A stretch of 64,000 nt of DNA from Apostichopus japonicus (lineage: Eukaryota; Echinodermata; Holothuroidea; Aspidochirotida; Stichopodidae). The position numbers and the translations under genes were made by a program. Under the pieces are notes generated by a model that searched no databases, was not told the DNA's origin, and was given only the letters and a program-made list of their open reading frames with translations. Position 1 is the first letter of the stretch. The number at the start of each line of letters is the position of its first letter. The stretch spans positions 3,528,501 through 3,592,500 of the forward strand of contig NC_092569.1 of the NCBI RefSeq assembly GCF_037975245.1, read 5' to 3'. Positions 34,836 through 48,802 of this stretch are shown here, in pieces.

Positions 34836-36963
34836 TATATATTTCATATATATATTATTATTGTTATGATTATTACTTTTTTTTGGAGGAAAAGTCACCC
34901 AAGATAGAACTTTAAAAATGAAATCTATCGACACAGGAATATCATGATATACCGTACCGAATCCTTGTAATTATTGTTAGACTTCACATTACTTATATTA
35001 TTATTATTATTACTAGTATAATTATTATTATCATTTAAATATTTCCACAATAAAAAAACTCTATCTAGTAATAAGATCCATTAGGCTTAAAGGTCGAGTT
35101 CGCAACAACTCATCAAATATGGAAATATTGCACTGGACATATGTAGCCGTAAATTTAAAGGTCCATAGTTTTGGCTCCAAAATTAAGTCAGCTTTATAAA
35201 ATTGCTGAAAGTTATCAATAATATCGTCTGGGATTTTTTTTTAATGGTTTTGAATCTCCCGATATGGCACTGACATTGAGGAGGGTTCAATTACAATTTT
35301 TTTTTTAATTGTCTCAGCGAGACAAAATGCTTCGAGGGTGGCAGTATAAAATGCCTTTGAAATTTGCGTACGTGTGACCATTATTCGAATTTCTAGCATA
35401 TTTGGTCCTTTAAAACTTCTTATTAGGTAATCTGCCTTACCCCATCGGTTCCTTACAGATGATGTCACCTTAATGGAATGACACAATGCCTGTACTCAAA
35501 ACCATTAGTGGCGGTACACTGTGCCAGTGACGTCAGACATTAAACGGCGGAATTGATCGAGGGAGTTTTGGGCAATAGAAGGGCTTCCACATAGAAAGGA
35601 AAACTGCACTACAATGCGATACACGGCCGATACATGTGGTCAAGTTTTCGAAGACCTTTCTGTTAAGTTTTTTTTTTCTTTACTTAGGTTACCATTAGAA
35701 AAGGTCAGTGTTTCATGGTTTTTAGCCAAAAAAAAAATTACCCAAAATGCATCTAAAAACCATGACTAGTCCCTCATCACATCATTTACCTTACAGCGAA
35801 CAGGCCTCAAATTAAAGACATACCGATATATTCTCTACTTTAAAATCGTGCTTCTTCCATCGTTCAACACTCGGTAATTGTTTTGTGTTCGCAATCAGAT
35901 TTAATAATGCTTACGAAATTTGAAATTAGACATGAAAGGTGTGACGTCATTGCGTGTCCATGTTGACATTTGATGAGATTAAACTCGAGACTAATAACCG
36001 TCTAACCTATTCGTACAGTATGTAATTGAAGCGAGTGGCGTTGTGTTCACACAGACTATAACAGACTCTTACAACTCCAACTTACAATGAACCATATAAA
36101 TGTTATGAAAGAAAAAGACATAGGGATGACACTGCTCGTACGGTCACCAGAAAAAGCAAACTTTTTAACTTTCTGACTTGAGGAAATTGATGTATTGGAT
36201 TTTGGTCATTTATAACTCAAAATTTTAAACTTTGTAAATGTATCATGAAAGCAGTTATTTTCAATCATGAATATAACGTATTAACGCAACGCTATTATGT
36301 TAGATACGTTAAGTGCATAATTATATTTAAACTGAGTTATCAAAACAATTGAGAAACCTTTCTCATTTTTTTCTGGATGTCACTTGCTCCTCTTCGCATG
36401 GCTAGTAATCCTAGGTAATTTTAACTAAAAACAAAGAAAATAGAGTGAACCGAAAACCGGAAACAGTTGTACGGTATCTGTTAATAGCCACTACTATACC
36501 TCACTGCCTTCCCATCCTGGTCGTTTACATTTGCATAAGGCTGGCCGTTATAGCGACTGTAAAGCCTCTAATCACAAACATCGCGGTTGACATCGAAGAA
36601 CCTGCACATGTACTAGTACGGTATACGGTTCTTAAACACAACACCGTTGCCAGACCACTACCGGATCGACATTGTCACATCAATAACGCATAACTCTGTT
36701 GTATTTACCAGCCACCTTCACGAATATCAGGCGTATCCATGAAATTCTCTCAACATATTTTCGTAGGTCTTTTTTTTTCTTTTCCTTTTTTCCCCCCACT
36801 CAATCCTTTTTTGGACGTAAGCCAATTGCTGTATGCCCGTATTACGTAACAACCGTCTTACTTCCGGCATATATGTCTGAACAATGGACGTTTTCAAGTT
36901 TATAATGTACATATTTTTTTTTTCGGCACGGACCGGTATATCGGACTTTTGCGTCCTTCTGTC
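34836..36963. other. non-coding, 3' flank or 3' UTR of the homeobox gene
   Basis: No exon or long frame was recognised. The right part is likely the 3' untranslated region of the minus-strand homeobox gene (stop at 36964). AT-rich simple runs occur at 34840-34870 and 34995-35035. Confidence 0.45.
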
Positions 36964-39900
36964 CTAGTGCTTATGTTTGTCCTCCGCGTCTGTCAAAGTA
37001 GGTGACGTCCTAAACTTGACGTGTTCCTCGGCTTTCCTTCTAAGTAATGACAAGCTATCGCTTCCGGCAATACCACCATCTATTGACAAGGACTTTAGAC
37101 CCATCTCTGTTGGAGCAAGTCCAAGGTATTTCTCGGCTGACATTCCCGAGAATTCAGTCTTGATTGGAACGTGTGAGCTGAATGGATAAAAGTTGTATGA
37201 CGTCATACTTGGATTCAGTGGAGGTAACGCAGGACTGTCCGAGGAACTATAGGGGGGAAATAGAAGGGAAAAAAATACGATGAATGGCGTTTTTAGTTTT
37301 ATACGGTATACGTATAACAAGGGATGTACAATTGCTGTTTACCATTTAAACCAGTTATAAATACCGGCGTGTTCTTTCTTTAAAAAAGTGCATTTAGAAT
37401 TCCTGTTCCATAACGTCACTTTGTGGAGTGCATCTCCTGCTGAGGTGCGCCCTTATTTTAGCGAGAACTTCCCCTCCCCTCCCCAATATATATGTTAATA
37501 TACTGTACATCAAATACAGCATAGATTCTAGTGAACGTTATAGTGAGTCACGTGATCTCGAGAGTGGGATGGAGGAGGGGTGTGGGGGGAGGGGTCTTGG
37601 GGTTCATTCTCACCGTATTCTACTGTCCCAGGTTTTCTTGCTTCAATATCCCACACCAAGCATCCTCTAATTCCTCCCCTAACCTCGTCGCACCTTTTAT
37701 TTTGTAATTTGTCATGTCCATTATGCCGCCTCTGGGTCGTTTGTTCTCAATGGCGTTTTTTAATCTATTAATATAAAGTAACCCTTACATCCTTATGCAG
37801 TATTATGGCTATGTCACTTGTCCGTTTTTTTTTGTGGCTAATTTAATCAAAGTATTTTTATTTATACGGGTCCATCGGTCTCACTTACCTTCCTTGTATC
37901 GGCGGCAGGGGACGGTGCGGGTAGTGGGTCATAGCAGGGTGATTGTAGAGGAACGGTGGGGTAGAAACTCCTGGAGGGGTAATACGATGCGCAGCCGCCG
38001 CCGTCAACCACGGGTTACCACGGCAACTGAGATGTGTATGGCATGAGAAAGAAAGGTGGCGGGCCCTCCATGGATCGATCCCCAGACGTTGACGCGCCAT
38101 CTTGCGCCACTTAGCCCTTCTGTTTTGAAACCATACCTAGCAACGAGAATAAAGAAGACACTCGTAAACAACACACCGGCAACAATTACAACAACAACAA
38201 CGATAATAATCTTCTTATGGGAGAAATATAGTTTATTCTATATTGAAGAAAAAGGTATAGGTCAACCAAAACAAAATAGCAGCCATTGCTCGAGTTACTT
38301 AGAACCTAACAACAATTAATCCTTGTAGTATATCATAACTTAGAAACACAAATACCACTTTTGTACTGGGGTAAGGGATGGGGGGTAGGGGCGGAGAAGG
38401 ACGGGGAGGGGAAGAAGTGTTGGTGGGGGTGGGGCGTAAAGGCTATGACTTTCAATGCAGGGATCTATGGTGAGGTGTGGCCGGAATACGTTTTCTAAAA
38501 TGGGTGAGTGCTTAAATGCAAAATGGTGCTATGTAGTGTATATGGTGTTGAAGAATTTTCGAACGTTTGCACAGCACAGTATACATTTCTGTACTATGTA
38601 TGATCACAATGTATGTACTATAAGGATGGTGTGCCTGGGTGAATGGAAGTGGTTTGGTGGATAGGGGGATACGCGTAACCGTTAAAGTGAATCATCACTT
38701 TCGAAAGAACTGACCTGTACTCGGGCTTCCGTGAGGTTGATTCGCATGGCAAGGTCCTCACGTAAAAAGACGTCCGGGTAGTGTGTTTTACTAAAGAGGG
38801 CTTCGAGCTCACTGAGTTGTTGAGGGGTGAAGGTGGTCCGGTTCCGCCTCTGGTGGGGTACATGTAAGGAAAAGAAAACATAGAAAGAGACCGTGCTAAG
38901 ACTTATCAATGTGCATATAGTTTTCCGTCCGCAAGGGAGTGTATCGCTCCCCACATTACTTGGAAAAAAACTTCCACCAAATGCCCCAACTCACCTCACC
39001 TCACCACACCCCCTCCCCCACCCAAAATAATTCCCAATTGGCACGCAAATGACACAGTGGAAGGCTCCCTGCCTGCGCTTTAGTCTCGGTGTTGGCAGTT
39101 TGATTAAACCCGCCAAATTAATTATTACACATTCACGTTATGTCGCACGTTTAAATTTGATAGATTAAACTTTTTATTTAAACAAACCAAAGAAAATGTA
39201 ATGTCCATCGTGTATTGATTAAGTTTAATTGAATTCAATAATAATTTACTCAAAACAAAAGCCTTCTAATTCTGGAAAGAGTTAAACAAACAGACTAATT
39301 GAAAAAAAAATGATATAGAAAGGACTAAACACAGCTATGTAAATATTAGCTCTATTGTAACCTCTCTTTTTTGAGCAAGATCAACCTTTTTAAAGCAGTA
39401 AATTGGATTTGTAAATTATGAAAAAATTTATGCAAAACCGATTAACTTTTTAATATAAATCGGAGTTAAAAGTACTCACTAATCTAAGCAGACGAAAAAA
39501 AGCACGTTTGTTACACAACGATCAAAAACAGGAAGTATAAAACTTTAAGTTGTTAAAAACCTTGCAGATAAAATCAATAACAGTGGGCGACTATTTAAAA
39601 ATTTATGTTTGAAGGCATAAACAACTCTATAAAACTTTAGAAAACTCGATATAAGCAGTAAAATTGGATTTGTAAATTATGAAAAAACTTATGCAAATCC
39701 AATTAACTTTTTAAAATAAATCGGGGTTTAAAGTACTCGCTAATCTTAGCAGACGAAAACAAGCACGTTTGTTACGCAACGATCAAAACAGGAAGTATAA
39801 AACTTTTAGTTGTTAAAAACTTTGCAGATAAAATCAAGAAATAAATAACGGTGGGCGACTATATTCATAAATTTAAATTTGAAGACATAAACATCTCTGT

Positions 39901-40448
39901 AAAACGTTAGAAAACTTGATATAACAGTCTTTTGCGTTTTTTTTCTGTCGATAATAAATAGCCTGACGAAGCAAGTTATCAGCGTGACTATTCAAGTATT
40001 ATTCTATAAAATTGCGGAAAAGTTCCACCCCTCCCCCCTCCCCTCCGACTTTTTGTATCATGAAATATATTTCTAGTATAAAAAAGTCTGAATGTTAAGG
40101 GGTGGGGGGGGGTAAGGATAGAATGTAATATTCAATTCCATGCGCACTTTTTAACTCTTATATTCCACTGAAAAAGTAGGATGTCTTATTTTCATTTCAT
40201 TGTGATAAAATTGCTTTAACGTCGATATATAGAAAAGCCTCCTTTAAATCGAAAAAACGGGAAAGTAAAGATTGCCTCCGATTTTCAATCTATGTAATAG
40301 AAAGTGCGATGTTATGGGCATAATTCTGTCTCAAAAGATTTACTTCGCTGCTAGAAACTTACTTGTCTTCTACGGCTGTACATTAACTCATCCATCAACA
40401 GTTCTTCCCGCAAAACCGACGATAAATTGGAGCTGGGAACATCTTCAC
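36964..40448 (-). CDS. PRD-class (paired-like, Q50) homeobox transcription factor, first exon missing
   Basis: Exons in transcript order are 40448-40363, 38849-38715, 38136-37889 and 37246-36964, with GT-AG sites and agreeing phases; at least 249 residues. The homeodomain begins after [15 protein letters not shown], has [20 protein letters not shown] in helix 1-2, is split by an intron after ARVQ (the usual PRD-class site) and resumes [12 protein letters not shown], so residue 50 is Gln. There is no paired domain in these exons. The tail is proline-rich ([17 protein letters not shown]) and ends with an OAR-like motif [17 protein letters not shown] followed by DKHKH and TAG. By eye the homeodomain is closest to Drgx, then Arx and Alx, but the flank [16 protein letters not shown] is not one I can assign, so no symbol is given. 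It should bind TAAT-type palindromes as a dimer. The initiator exon lies upstream, beyond 40448, and was not found. Confidence 0.88.
39392..39921. repeat. two-unit direct duplication, about 261 bp, in homeobox intron
   Basis: Copy 1 is 39392-39652 and copy 2 is 39653-39921. Shared blocks are TTGGATTTGTAAATTATGAA, GTACTC, GCAGACGAAAA, GCACGTTTGTTAC, CAGGAAGTATAAAACTTT, GCAGATAAAATCAA and GGGCGACTAT. Identity is roughly 90 percent by eye. It lies between the first two homeobox exons seen here. Confidence 0.85.
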
Positions 40449-43400
40449 CTGGAAATATATAAAAAAATCAGTGTCAGATAATTTAGCTCATGAATATGCA
40501 TATTATAAATAGCCCTGCACTGTGTTTATCGAAAGGGAAAGATCAATCAAGGGATTTTTTTGTTTGGGTTTTCACCCTCTTTTTCCTTTTATCAATAACA
40601 AGTCAAATTATGAAGACAAATAACCTATGAAATCACTGTGCTTGTATATATATATATACATAGCCAAATGTAGCATTCTTGATCTCCATTACCGCTGTAA
40701 TAACTAGCCGTAACGTATCTATGGCGCGCCGTTTTTTTTTTACTTTTTATAAATATATATGTATATATACATACATATATATATATAATATATTTTATAT
40801 TGTTTTGTCTTCTTCCTCTCCAAGGAAGTAATTAAAGCGAACTAATATCAAGTATTCATCTTGAGTAATTATCTCAAAAACAATAACTGGTCGAAAAAAG
40901 AGAAGAAATGATAGATTAAACCGACTATTTTCCATGATTAATAAGTTGAGTAAAGAGAAAGAGAGCTGAAGAGAGTTTGAAAGAGAAAGAGATTGTTAAC
41001 CAGAAATAAGTCTTTGACACCTGTGATTTATTCCCGTTTCATCTTTCAACTTCAATCATTCATCTACAGATTACTACTTCTCAAAATTAATTTTTCTCTC
41101 TCAGAATGTCTTTTGGAATTTGTCTTTTAAAAAGAAAAGTAAAAGGGCAACCCTTCGATGATTTTGGGTAAATCTCATACAATCATGGCTAGAATATTAT
41201 ACATTGCTTGGGATATTACATCAACTATAGAATAAACAGTAGTCAATTTGGCTAATCAGCCGTGGTTTGGGTGAAGGCTTTCAATATCCCTAAACCAAAT
41301 CACCAAAGCCCTACTTGGAGATGATTTATGTCATTGCGCGCGGAGTATAATCTTTGATTAAAAGCCATTAGAGTTCCATCAACAGATATAACGTTCGAGC
41401 TAACAAGATCCTATTTCATGCGTACTCGTTAGACTAGGATGCAACCACGAATTGTCGAAGGAAATTAAAAAAAGAACAGGAGCAGAGAGAACGAGGGAGA
41501 GCTAGAGTCTCGGCGAGGGATATAGCTACCAAATACAATATCCTACCGACATGGGAGTCATGAATTACACTTGTTATTTGGCGGGAAAGAGTCTTTAGCT
41601 AGGAAAATGATTAGTAAGATTGAAATTGTACGAGGGAGCAGCGAAATTGGATGCGTGATGACATTCCCTTTTCAATTTCGTTTAGTAGCGCCTAAAGGTT
41701 TTGTAGCATGGTTTACTTGTTTTGTCTAAATCATGTTCCCAAATGAAAGGGGGCTTTTTATTATGTAATACAAAACTTTCGGGCGTCGACAATGATTAAA
41801 TCGCTGGTTACACTTTCTATGTTGCTTTTAATTCGTGAATGGATAAGCATATATCAGGATGTATCTAATGGTCTCGATTAATTGAAAACCCCTTTTTTTT
41901 CCTATTTCTTTCCTTGATTGTTTTGTTATAAAGCTTGATTTTTTGTTTTTGTTTTTTTGTGTGCCTTTTTTTAAACTCCAAATGTCAGTCGTTTGTTATT
42001 CTCAAGTGTGATGGGGTAGTTTAATTTTAAACGGGGCATTAAACAAATGTGGAATCCTGCAGTTAAACAAATCGTTAATATTAGTATCATCATACGAGAC
42101 TATTCGATCATTTAAACAGTTTGATTCAAATAATAGCGTTTTGCTCTCGATTAAAAACTGTTAGAAAAAAACTGTTTTTTGTTTGTTTTGTTTTTGGTTC
42201 TGCAGAAGAACGATTTCGAAGACCGCATGATGCAAGGGTTTGTTATAGTCAGTGATACGCGAGACAACTTCTTTTTCTTCAGATTTTATTATAGAAGGCT
42301 TATTTGTTTTCATGTACAGTTTCATAATAATAAATAATAAAAGCAAAATGAAGAGCAAAATTAATGTTTTTGTTATAAGCAGTCATTAAAGATTCAATTT
42401 ACATTAAAATTATGTTTTTTTCATTTCTGTACTTAAATATGACGTGGACAACACATATGTCTTAGTTTCTATTTAATTAATGAACCTTTATTAACGTTAC
42501 AAACAATAGCGCATCCATATTAGGTTAATATGGATGCCACTGCCCTCCCCTCCCCTCCCCTCCCCCTCTCACTCCCCCTCCCCTCCCCGCCCCTTAGTAA
42601 ATTGGATGATGGTGGTAAGTTTGTTTGATATTGTGCTATATATTTTTTTTACCACTGTTGAATAAACTTCCTAATATTAACACATATAGATGTTTGTCAC
42701 TTTTCGCGTTCCATAAGTTAATCATTGACAATGTTCATTTTATTATAAGTCTATAGCTGCTTCCGTTAGATTGCGTTATTGGAGAAGAAAAAGATCGCGG
42801 GTTTTCCCCGACCCCATCCCCTTCCCCTCAAAAGAAAGTTGTAATGTGCTCGGGCGATGCGAAACTGCAATTGTATTCAAGTCCATTTTAAGCCACATCG
42901 GAAGCATAAAAAACCACATCAAATTTATTCATTTTGAAGAATATAATTTTTTTTTTAACAGGGAGAGGAGAAGAAATGTTATGATTATGGAATGATATCG
43001 TTTCCTGTCAATGACTAACGTTTTAATCAGCAGTTAGTCAAGGATCACGTGACCGATAATTTAGTTTTTGTAAACAATAATGACAAAGGATCGCAATAAG
43101 TTGGACCATAAATTTGATGTATTTTTAGAATTCTTGACCTCAGCAAGATACTAAATTATATGAATTCATTATTTATAAAAACCATCTTTAATATTTATTT
43201 CAATGCATCAAACATTTCACTTTGTCTGTTTGTGAGATAGGTTTGCGGACGAAGGGTTTGGTAATTAAAATAGCCAGAACTAATCAGTAGAAACGTAAAA
43301 CCAGTTTGTATTGTTTGGTTTTATGTTTTGTTATGTTTTATGTTTTTTGGTTTGTTATGTTTTTTTTTTTGGTGAGTAGCAGATTAAATGTCCTGTCATA

Positions 43401-43634
43401 AAAATATATTTAATTCAGATATTAAGAGCTGTCAAGTATAATAAATAACTATATTTCGCATCTAGTTGCGTTCGTACATGATAAATGAAAGGCTATGAGT
43501 ATAGAGCAAGGGCAAAAATAACTCTTCACAGAACCGTATATATGTAAAATTGTGAATCCAAATTTTGAAGCCTGCCGGTGATAAGGAAGTTTTGATCTGG
43601 GATTGTAAATTTAAATGACAGTCAAGTTATGTTA

Positions 43635-43890
43635 TATAAGGAACGTTCAGTATTGTTAAAGGGTGCTTGTTTATTAAGCGATCGGTCTTGCGAAGATTCA
43701 GTTGGCGCATGCGCGTGACAAGGTTCAGTGTCAGGTCAAGCTGAATACAAACACAGTCACTATCGGTTAGCCCAGTTAGTTGTGCCCAGAGCGCCATTGC
43801 GTACCATATGCTATTGTTTATAGGGAACGTACCGTATTGTTAGAGGATGTTTCCGTATAAGAGATTCGATTTGCGCATGCACGTGTCAGA
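43635..43890. repeat. diverged direct duplication
   Basis: GGAACGTTCAGTATTGTTA, GCGATCGGTCTTGCG, GCGCATGCGCGTG and AGGTCAAGCTGA near 43640-43745 parallel GGAACGTACCGTATTGTTAG, GAGATTCGATTTGCG, GCGCATGCACGTG and AGGTCAAACTGA near 43823-43902. The spacing is preserved, about 180 bp apart. Confidence 0.6.
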
Positions 43891-46800
43891 GGTCAAACTG
43901 ATAGGAAACAATCATTATTTTATTTGTGATATTTCGGTATGTCTCGTGTATCTAATGGAATTGCAAGGTGTCAGGTTGCTTGTATTTTAACGGTCCAATT
44001 GACTGTCAAGTTATCTACTCCCATAACTATATCATAAATTTAGGAGACATTACTCGATTTCCGTTGAAAAAAGTAGGTGTAGGCCTCAAAGACGATCTCG
44101 CCAGAATAAGATGAAGATTACGTCATTTTCCACGCGACATTGATGTCGATGGCAAATGTGTTATAAAGTTAGATAGACAGAAGTTATCAAAAGGAAACGT
44201 AGACGTGTAATTTTGTCTTCCTGCATTTTGCGACCCAGTACTGGAAGGTCGATCATTTCTTAATTGTGTCGACGTTACTCCTTAGGCTCCCTTGATTATG
44301 CAGACCCCTAACACCCCCCATCTTCATCCTACCGTCGTTCCTCCCCATACCCCCTCCCCCCCCACCCCTCAGTTCTTTCCCTTTCCTTCTCGGGGCTATT
44401 TACAGGTAACGAGCAAACGCTGATTAGCATGCCCACAAACCAAGTGTGAAGCTTCCAAGGTCAGATTTTAGCGGTAGCCTATATTATCATATGACGTAGC
44501 ATTACTTAGTCCTAACTGGGGGCGCTATGCCTCAGGGACAAACTTTAAGCTGGATGTTCAAACTCTGCGAGCTCCCTGTTATGTTTACTGGTATAGTAAG
44601 CTGCACAGCAGCTGTAACATCCGTGCTGGATAGGCGGATCTTCTTAGCTATAAACTTCAAAGCTAGGATAAAATACTTTGAACTGAGGCTTTAATGATAC
44701 AAAGTAAAAGGGAGAGAGAGAGGGGAGAGGCCGAGTGGGGTGGGGTGGGGTATGTAAAATAACGGGGGAGGGGAAGAAGAGGAAAGTGGGAAGGTTAAGA
44801 AATGGGATTTAATGTTGTCTCGATAGACCTAGAACAGGTCAAGGTGAAGTCTACCTTAAAGAGTGGAATCCGGGCCTCTGCATAAAATGATTGGAACTTT
44901 CGTTTTACCGATATCAAATGTTAGATGAGTTATAGTAACATTGTAAGGTGGAGTGCTAGTGGATAGCATTGAACAAGCTGGCTTCTTCTTTCTTTGTGCA
45001 TGTTTTTTTTTTTTTTTAATTATTTTTTGTTCCTATTTCATCATTTTGAATTTCATTTGAATTATTAGTCTTTACCCCCAATCGTTAGCTATCGTTACAT
45101 CGCAAAGCCCATGTTTCTTTGTGTTTTATTTTCTAACTAGCCAACACACGTTAACTGTGTATTTGTTGCAGCGCAGCGTTATAAAAAATTATAATAATAA
45201 ATATAAAAAAACATATTGTGATCGATAATCTGTATTTAGGCCTTCTCTAAATGTAAACCGTAAAACATATGTTGGTTTGAAAGCAGAAATGAAATAGTTT
45301 AGGCATTTGTCTTTATTCCTTTCATATGACCCCCCCCCCCCCCACCCCCCGTCCCAACTACACCTGATATGATTTAAACGACTTGTTCAAGTATATGTAT
45401 GAATAACGGGAGGTAGGTCATGTCGGGACGTCTGTCTCCCCTGACAGATAAAGAGGATGGGTTATCTCCTCAGCTGTCAAACTCTAAATCATAGAGAGGT
45501 TATACACATCTATATATTTATATATATATGTGTGTGAGCGAATATATATGCCTTGTTTACAATTTCAAATATGACCATCAAATGACTATAAACTGTCATC
45601 TTTACAAACTCATTTTAATCGTAAAATTTATGTGTTTTTTCTTTTTTTTTCAACGGAAACTTTTTTAAGGTCAAAGGTCACGAAGAACAAGCACGAATCG
45701 TATTTTAATCAGAGAATTAAAACCCATGTCACTGTTTTTTTTTTACTTTATACGCAAAAAACCGATATAAATTTTTACGGCATGGGGAAATGTCTGTAAA
45801 ATCAGTTAAGTTTCCTTTTACGTTATATATATTGGGATGGGTTCAAATGCAATAATACAAAACACGGAGAAGAAGAATAAAAAATATAAAAAAACAGGAA
45901 GGAAGGAGAAGAAAAGGTTGATATTAATGTTGGTGGTAAATAAGAATTTAATAAGCTAACAGGGGTGATTACATCCTCCAAGTGGATTCGACAAGGGCTT
46001 TCATTACCGTCCAGACCACAGTGCGAAAGGTCCCCCTGGAATAATGAAACTTCTGCAGATATATGAACAAAGGAAACAGTCGTTTTTCTTAGTTTTTTGT
46101 TAAAGATTAAATTCGTGATGGGTTTTTTGATTCTTAAATCGATTTTACAATGTCTGTTTTATTACAGTAATGGCTATCCTTTTTTTTAAGTGAGTTCAAT
46201 TTTGTGACATCGTTTGAAAGCATTGGATTCGAAATGGCACGATTATCCGTAGTGGGACCAGAATCAATCCCAATAATGTATTTATAAATTGTCACCAGGG
46301 CGATTTAGTTTTGTAATAAAATGATTCGCATGATCTAAGCATGATGCAACGCGAAAAGGATGACTTTGGACGGACTTGTTAATCTTTTTGATATGTCATA
46401 ATCCAAGAATATAGATTAAAGAAATGAGGGCTTGATTTTTTTTTTATAGTTTTTAGAGAACGTAGGACTTCCTTTAGAGGGCGTGTACCTCTATAAAATT
46501 CCGGTATTAGTCCTGGGTGATATGATATGATATGATAAAATATTAGAAGCAATTTCCGGTTGATTGCATATATAGTAGCAGCAAGGGTGTACCATAAGTG
46601 GTAATCGCTGAAAGTTTTCTTTAACCGTTTTTTGAAGAAGGTTTGCCGCTGAACTTTTGTGTATAGACTTCAAAGTTTAAAACATTGATTAACGTGAAAT
46701 ATGATCTGAAAACAAAATTTTTGTGCTCATTTGCTTGAAAATTTTATTATACTTAACAAATAAAAAATAAAAAAATAAAATATAAAACAAATGAGCATCT

Positions 46801-47889
46801 TCTAACGGAAACTAGAAATTAAAACACAAATTATACAAGAATGGGCCATTGCTAAAGAATGAGAGACGGTTTGAAGGGGGAGGGGGCGGGTGAGTGGGAA
46901 GGGGAGGGGGATGGAAGAGGCGGGGGTTCAGGAAATATGAGATAACTTAGAGACGAATATCCAAAGTGGGCACAAAACCAGTGGAACTTTCGGATAAGTA
47001 GATTAAAAGGTAATTGTCAGTTCCTAGGTAGAGTTCGTTTTTGAAAGTGAACGCAAATTTACGATTTGAAGGGTCAAACGGATAAGAAGGTCGAAATAAT
47101 AAAACGATTTGACCTCTTCTTCATATTTTGTACTTAAAGAGATGTTGTACACATGTCGAATGTCATCCAAAGGTTTAAAGAATATTTTTCGGATTGAATA
47201 ATTTCGAATTTCCAAATAAAATAAATAAAACGGATGAATATTGAATATTGAGCTTAGGCCTGTACCGAGTAAATGACGTCATCATCAATTTAGCCTTAAA
47301 GAAGCATGTCAGAGAATTAACATGTTTTTTTTTCTCATTTTTAAGATGAATATGAACCATGAAACCAGAATAGTTAAAGAAACATTTCAATCACTCAAAT
47401 ATTTCTCTCGTCTTGGACATTTCCATATCAAGACTAAAATTCGGCATCAAGTCACCCTATAGAAGCAACATGTATAATATCTCAAGTTGGTCTCCGCACA
47501 ATATATGGCTTCATTAAACAACATATAAAGATGTACCAGATCTATGTTTTCAATCACTGCCTGTATTTGTATTAAGTACTTGTAACGCAGAAAAGTCACC
47601 CAAAGATAGAGCATGCAGGGCATGAAACCAATAAATTTGATCGATTCTCAACCCCCCCTCCCCCTCACCCCTATGTAGTCTAAAGATTATATCGAGACTG
47701 TAACCGTGTATAACTTGTGTTACTACGAGTCACTTGGAAAGGGGAGCAGGGTATACTACGCATGATCAGCTTCGTGATCGATAATACTGTGATCGATATA
47801 TATACTGATCGATATATCTGAAAGAACAGATACTACCCATGAGCACATATAGCTTATTAATTTGAACAACTGGCTATATATATATTACG

Positions 47890-47892
<3 letters not shown>

Positions 47893-47940
<48 letters not shown>
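47893..47940. repeat. (TA)n microsatellite
   Basis: An uninterrupted TA run of about 24 dinucleotides. Confidence 0.95.
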
Positions 47941-47942
<2 letters not shown>

Positions 47943-48716
47943 GTCGATTATACATTAATTAATTTTATAGTTTTGTCTATCTCGCGACATTTTATACGAA
48001 ACTGTTGTTGTGAAACATACATTCAATAGTAATAATAATAATATTAATAATAATAATCAAAATTGTTTTTTCTCGATATATTTGCATGGGGCGGGGGGGG
48101 GGGGGCGCTTAATTCCTAATACAATACAATCCGTTCCTATAAAGACATCAAAAATCTTGGTACTGTTTTTTTTATTTGTATTTATATCTCTTGCACTATA
48201 TATCCCTTTAATGGTTCCTTATTCTGACCCTGTCGCCCCCTTCTGTTATACATGGTATTTACGCAGCGCGTGCAACAACAATGTATTCGCGTGCCAGGTG
48301 ACCTTAAGAGTTACCCCCTTGTGTCCCATGAGAATATATATTCTTTGTTCGAGAGAGATATCGTACGGGATTGTGCTCGATAACGCTCCGTACGTCCAGA
48401 ACACAGATATTGACCTATATTGTTAGTACTATCAATGAGTGTGTGTCAGTGTGTGCTATGCAATCTTGTAACAGTCCCCTTCGATATCAGTTCACCCAAT
48501 CAGCGGGAAGATTATCGCCTTAGGGGTAGAAGTCTTTAAAGTTGACAACGTCATAGTTAGGCACCCTTTCCCGTGTATCTGTATACTGCTGTTTAAGTGA
48601 TGTGTGGTATTTGAGCGATCACAGTCCATGGAACATGCAACGTTGTAAAACTTTCGTAAAAACAAATAAATAAAAAATATATATTAAAAAAAGGGCTGGC
48701 TATAAATTTGATACCT

Positions 48717-48718
<2 letters not shown>

Positions 48719-48800
<82 letters not shown>
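48719..48800. repeat. (AT)n microsatellite
   Basis: An uninterrupted AT run of about 40 dinucleotides. The minus-strand frame of alternating Tyr/Ile is a by-product. Confidence 0.95.

Positions 48801-48802
<2 letters not shown>

Noticed and set aside
36964-38849. Goosecoid identity for the homeobox gene
   Set aside because: The homeodomain has Gln50 ([11 protein letters not shown]), while goosecoid has Lys50; helix 1-2 residues also differ.
48010-48426. 138-codon open frame
   Set aside because: Low-complexity Asn start, no homology recognised, no splice logic.
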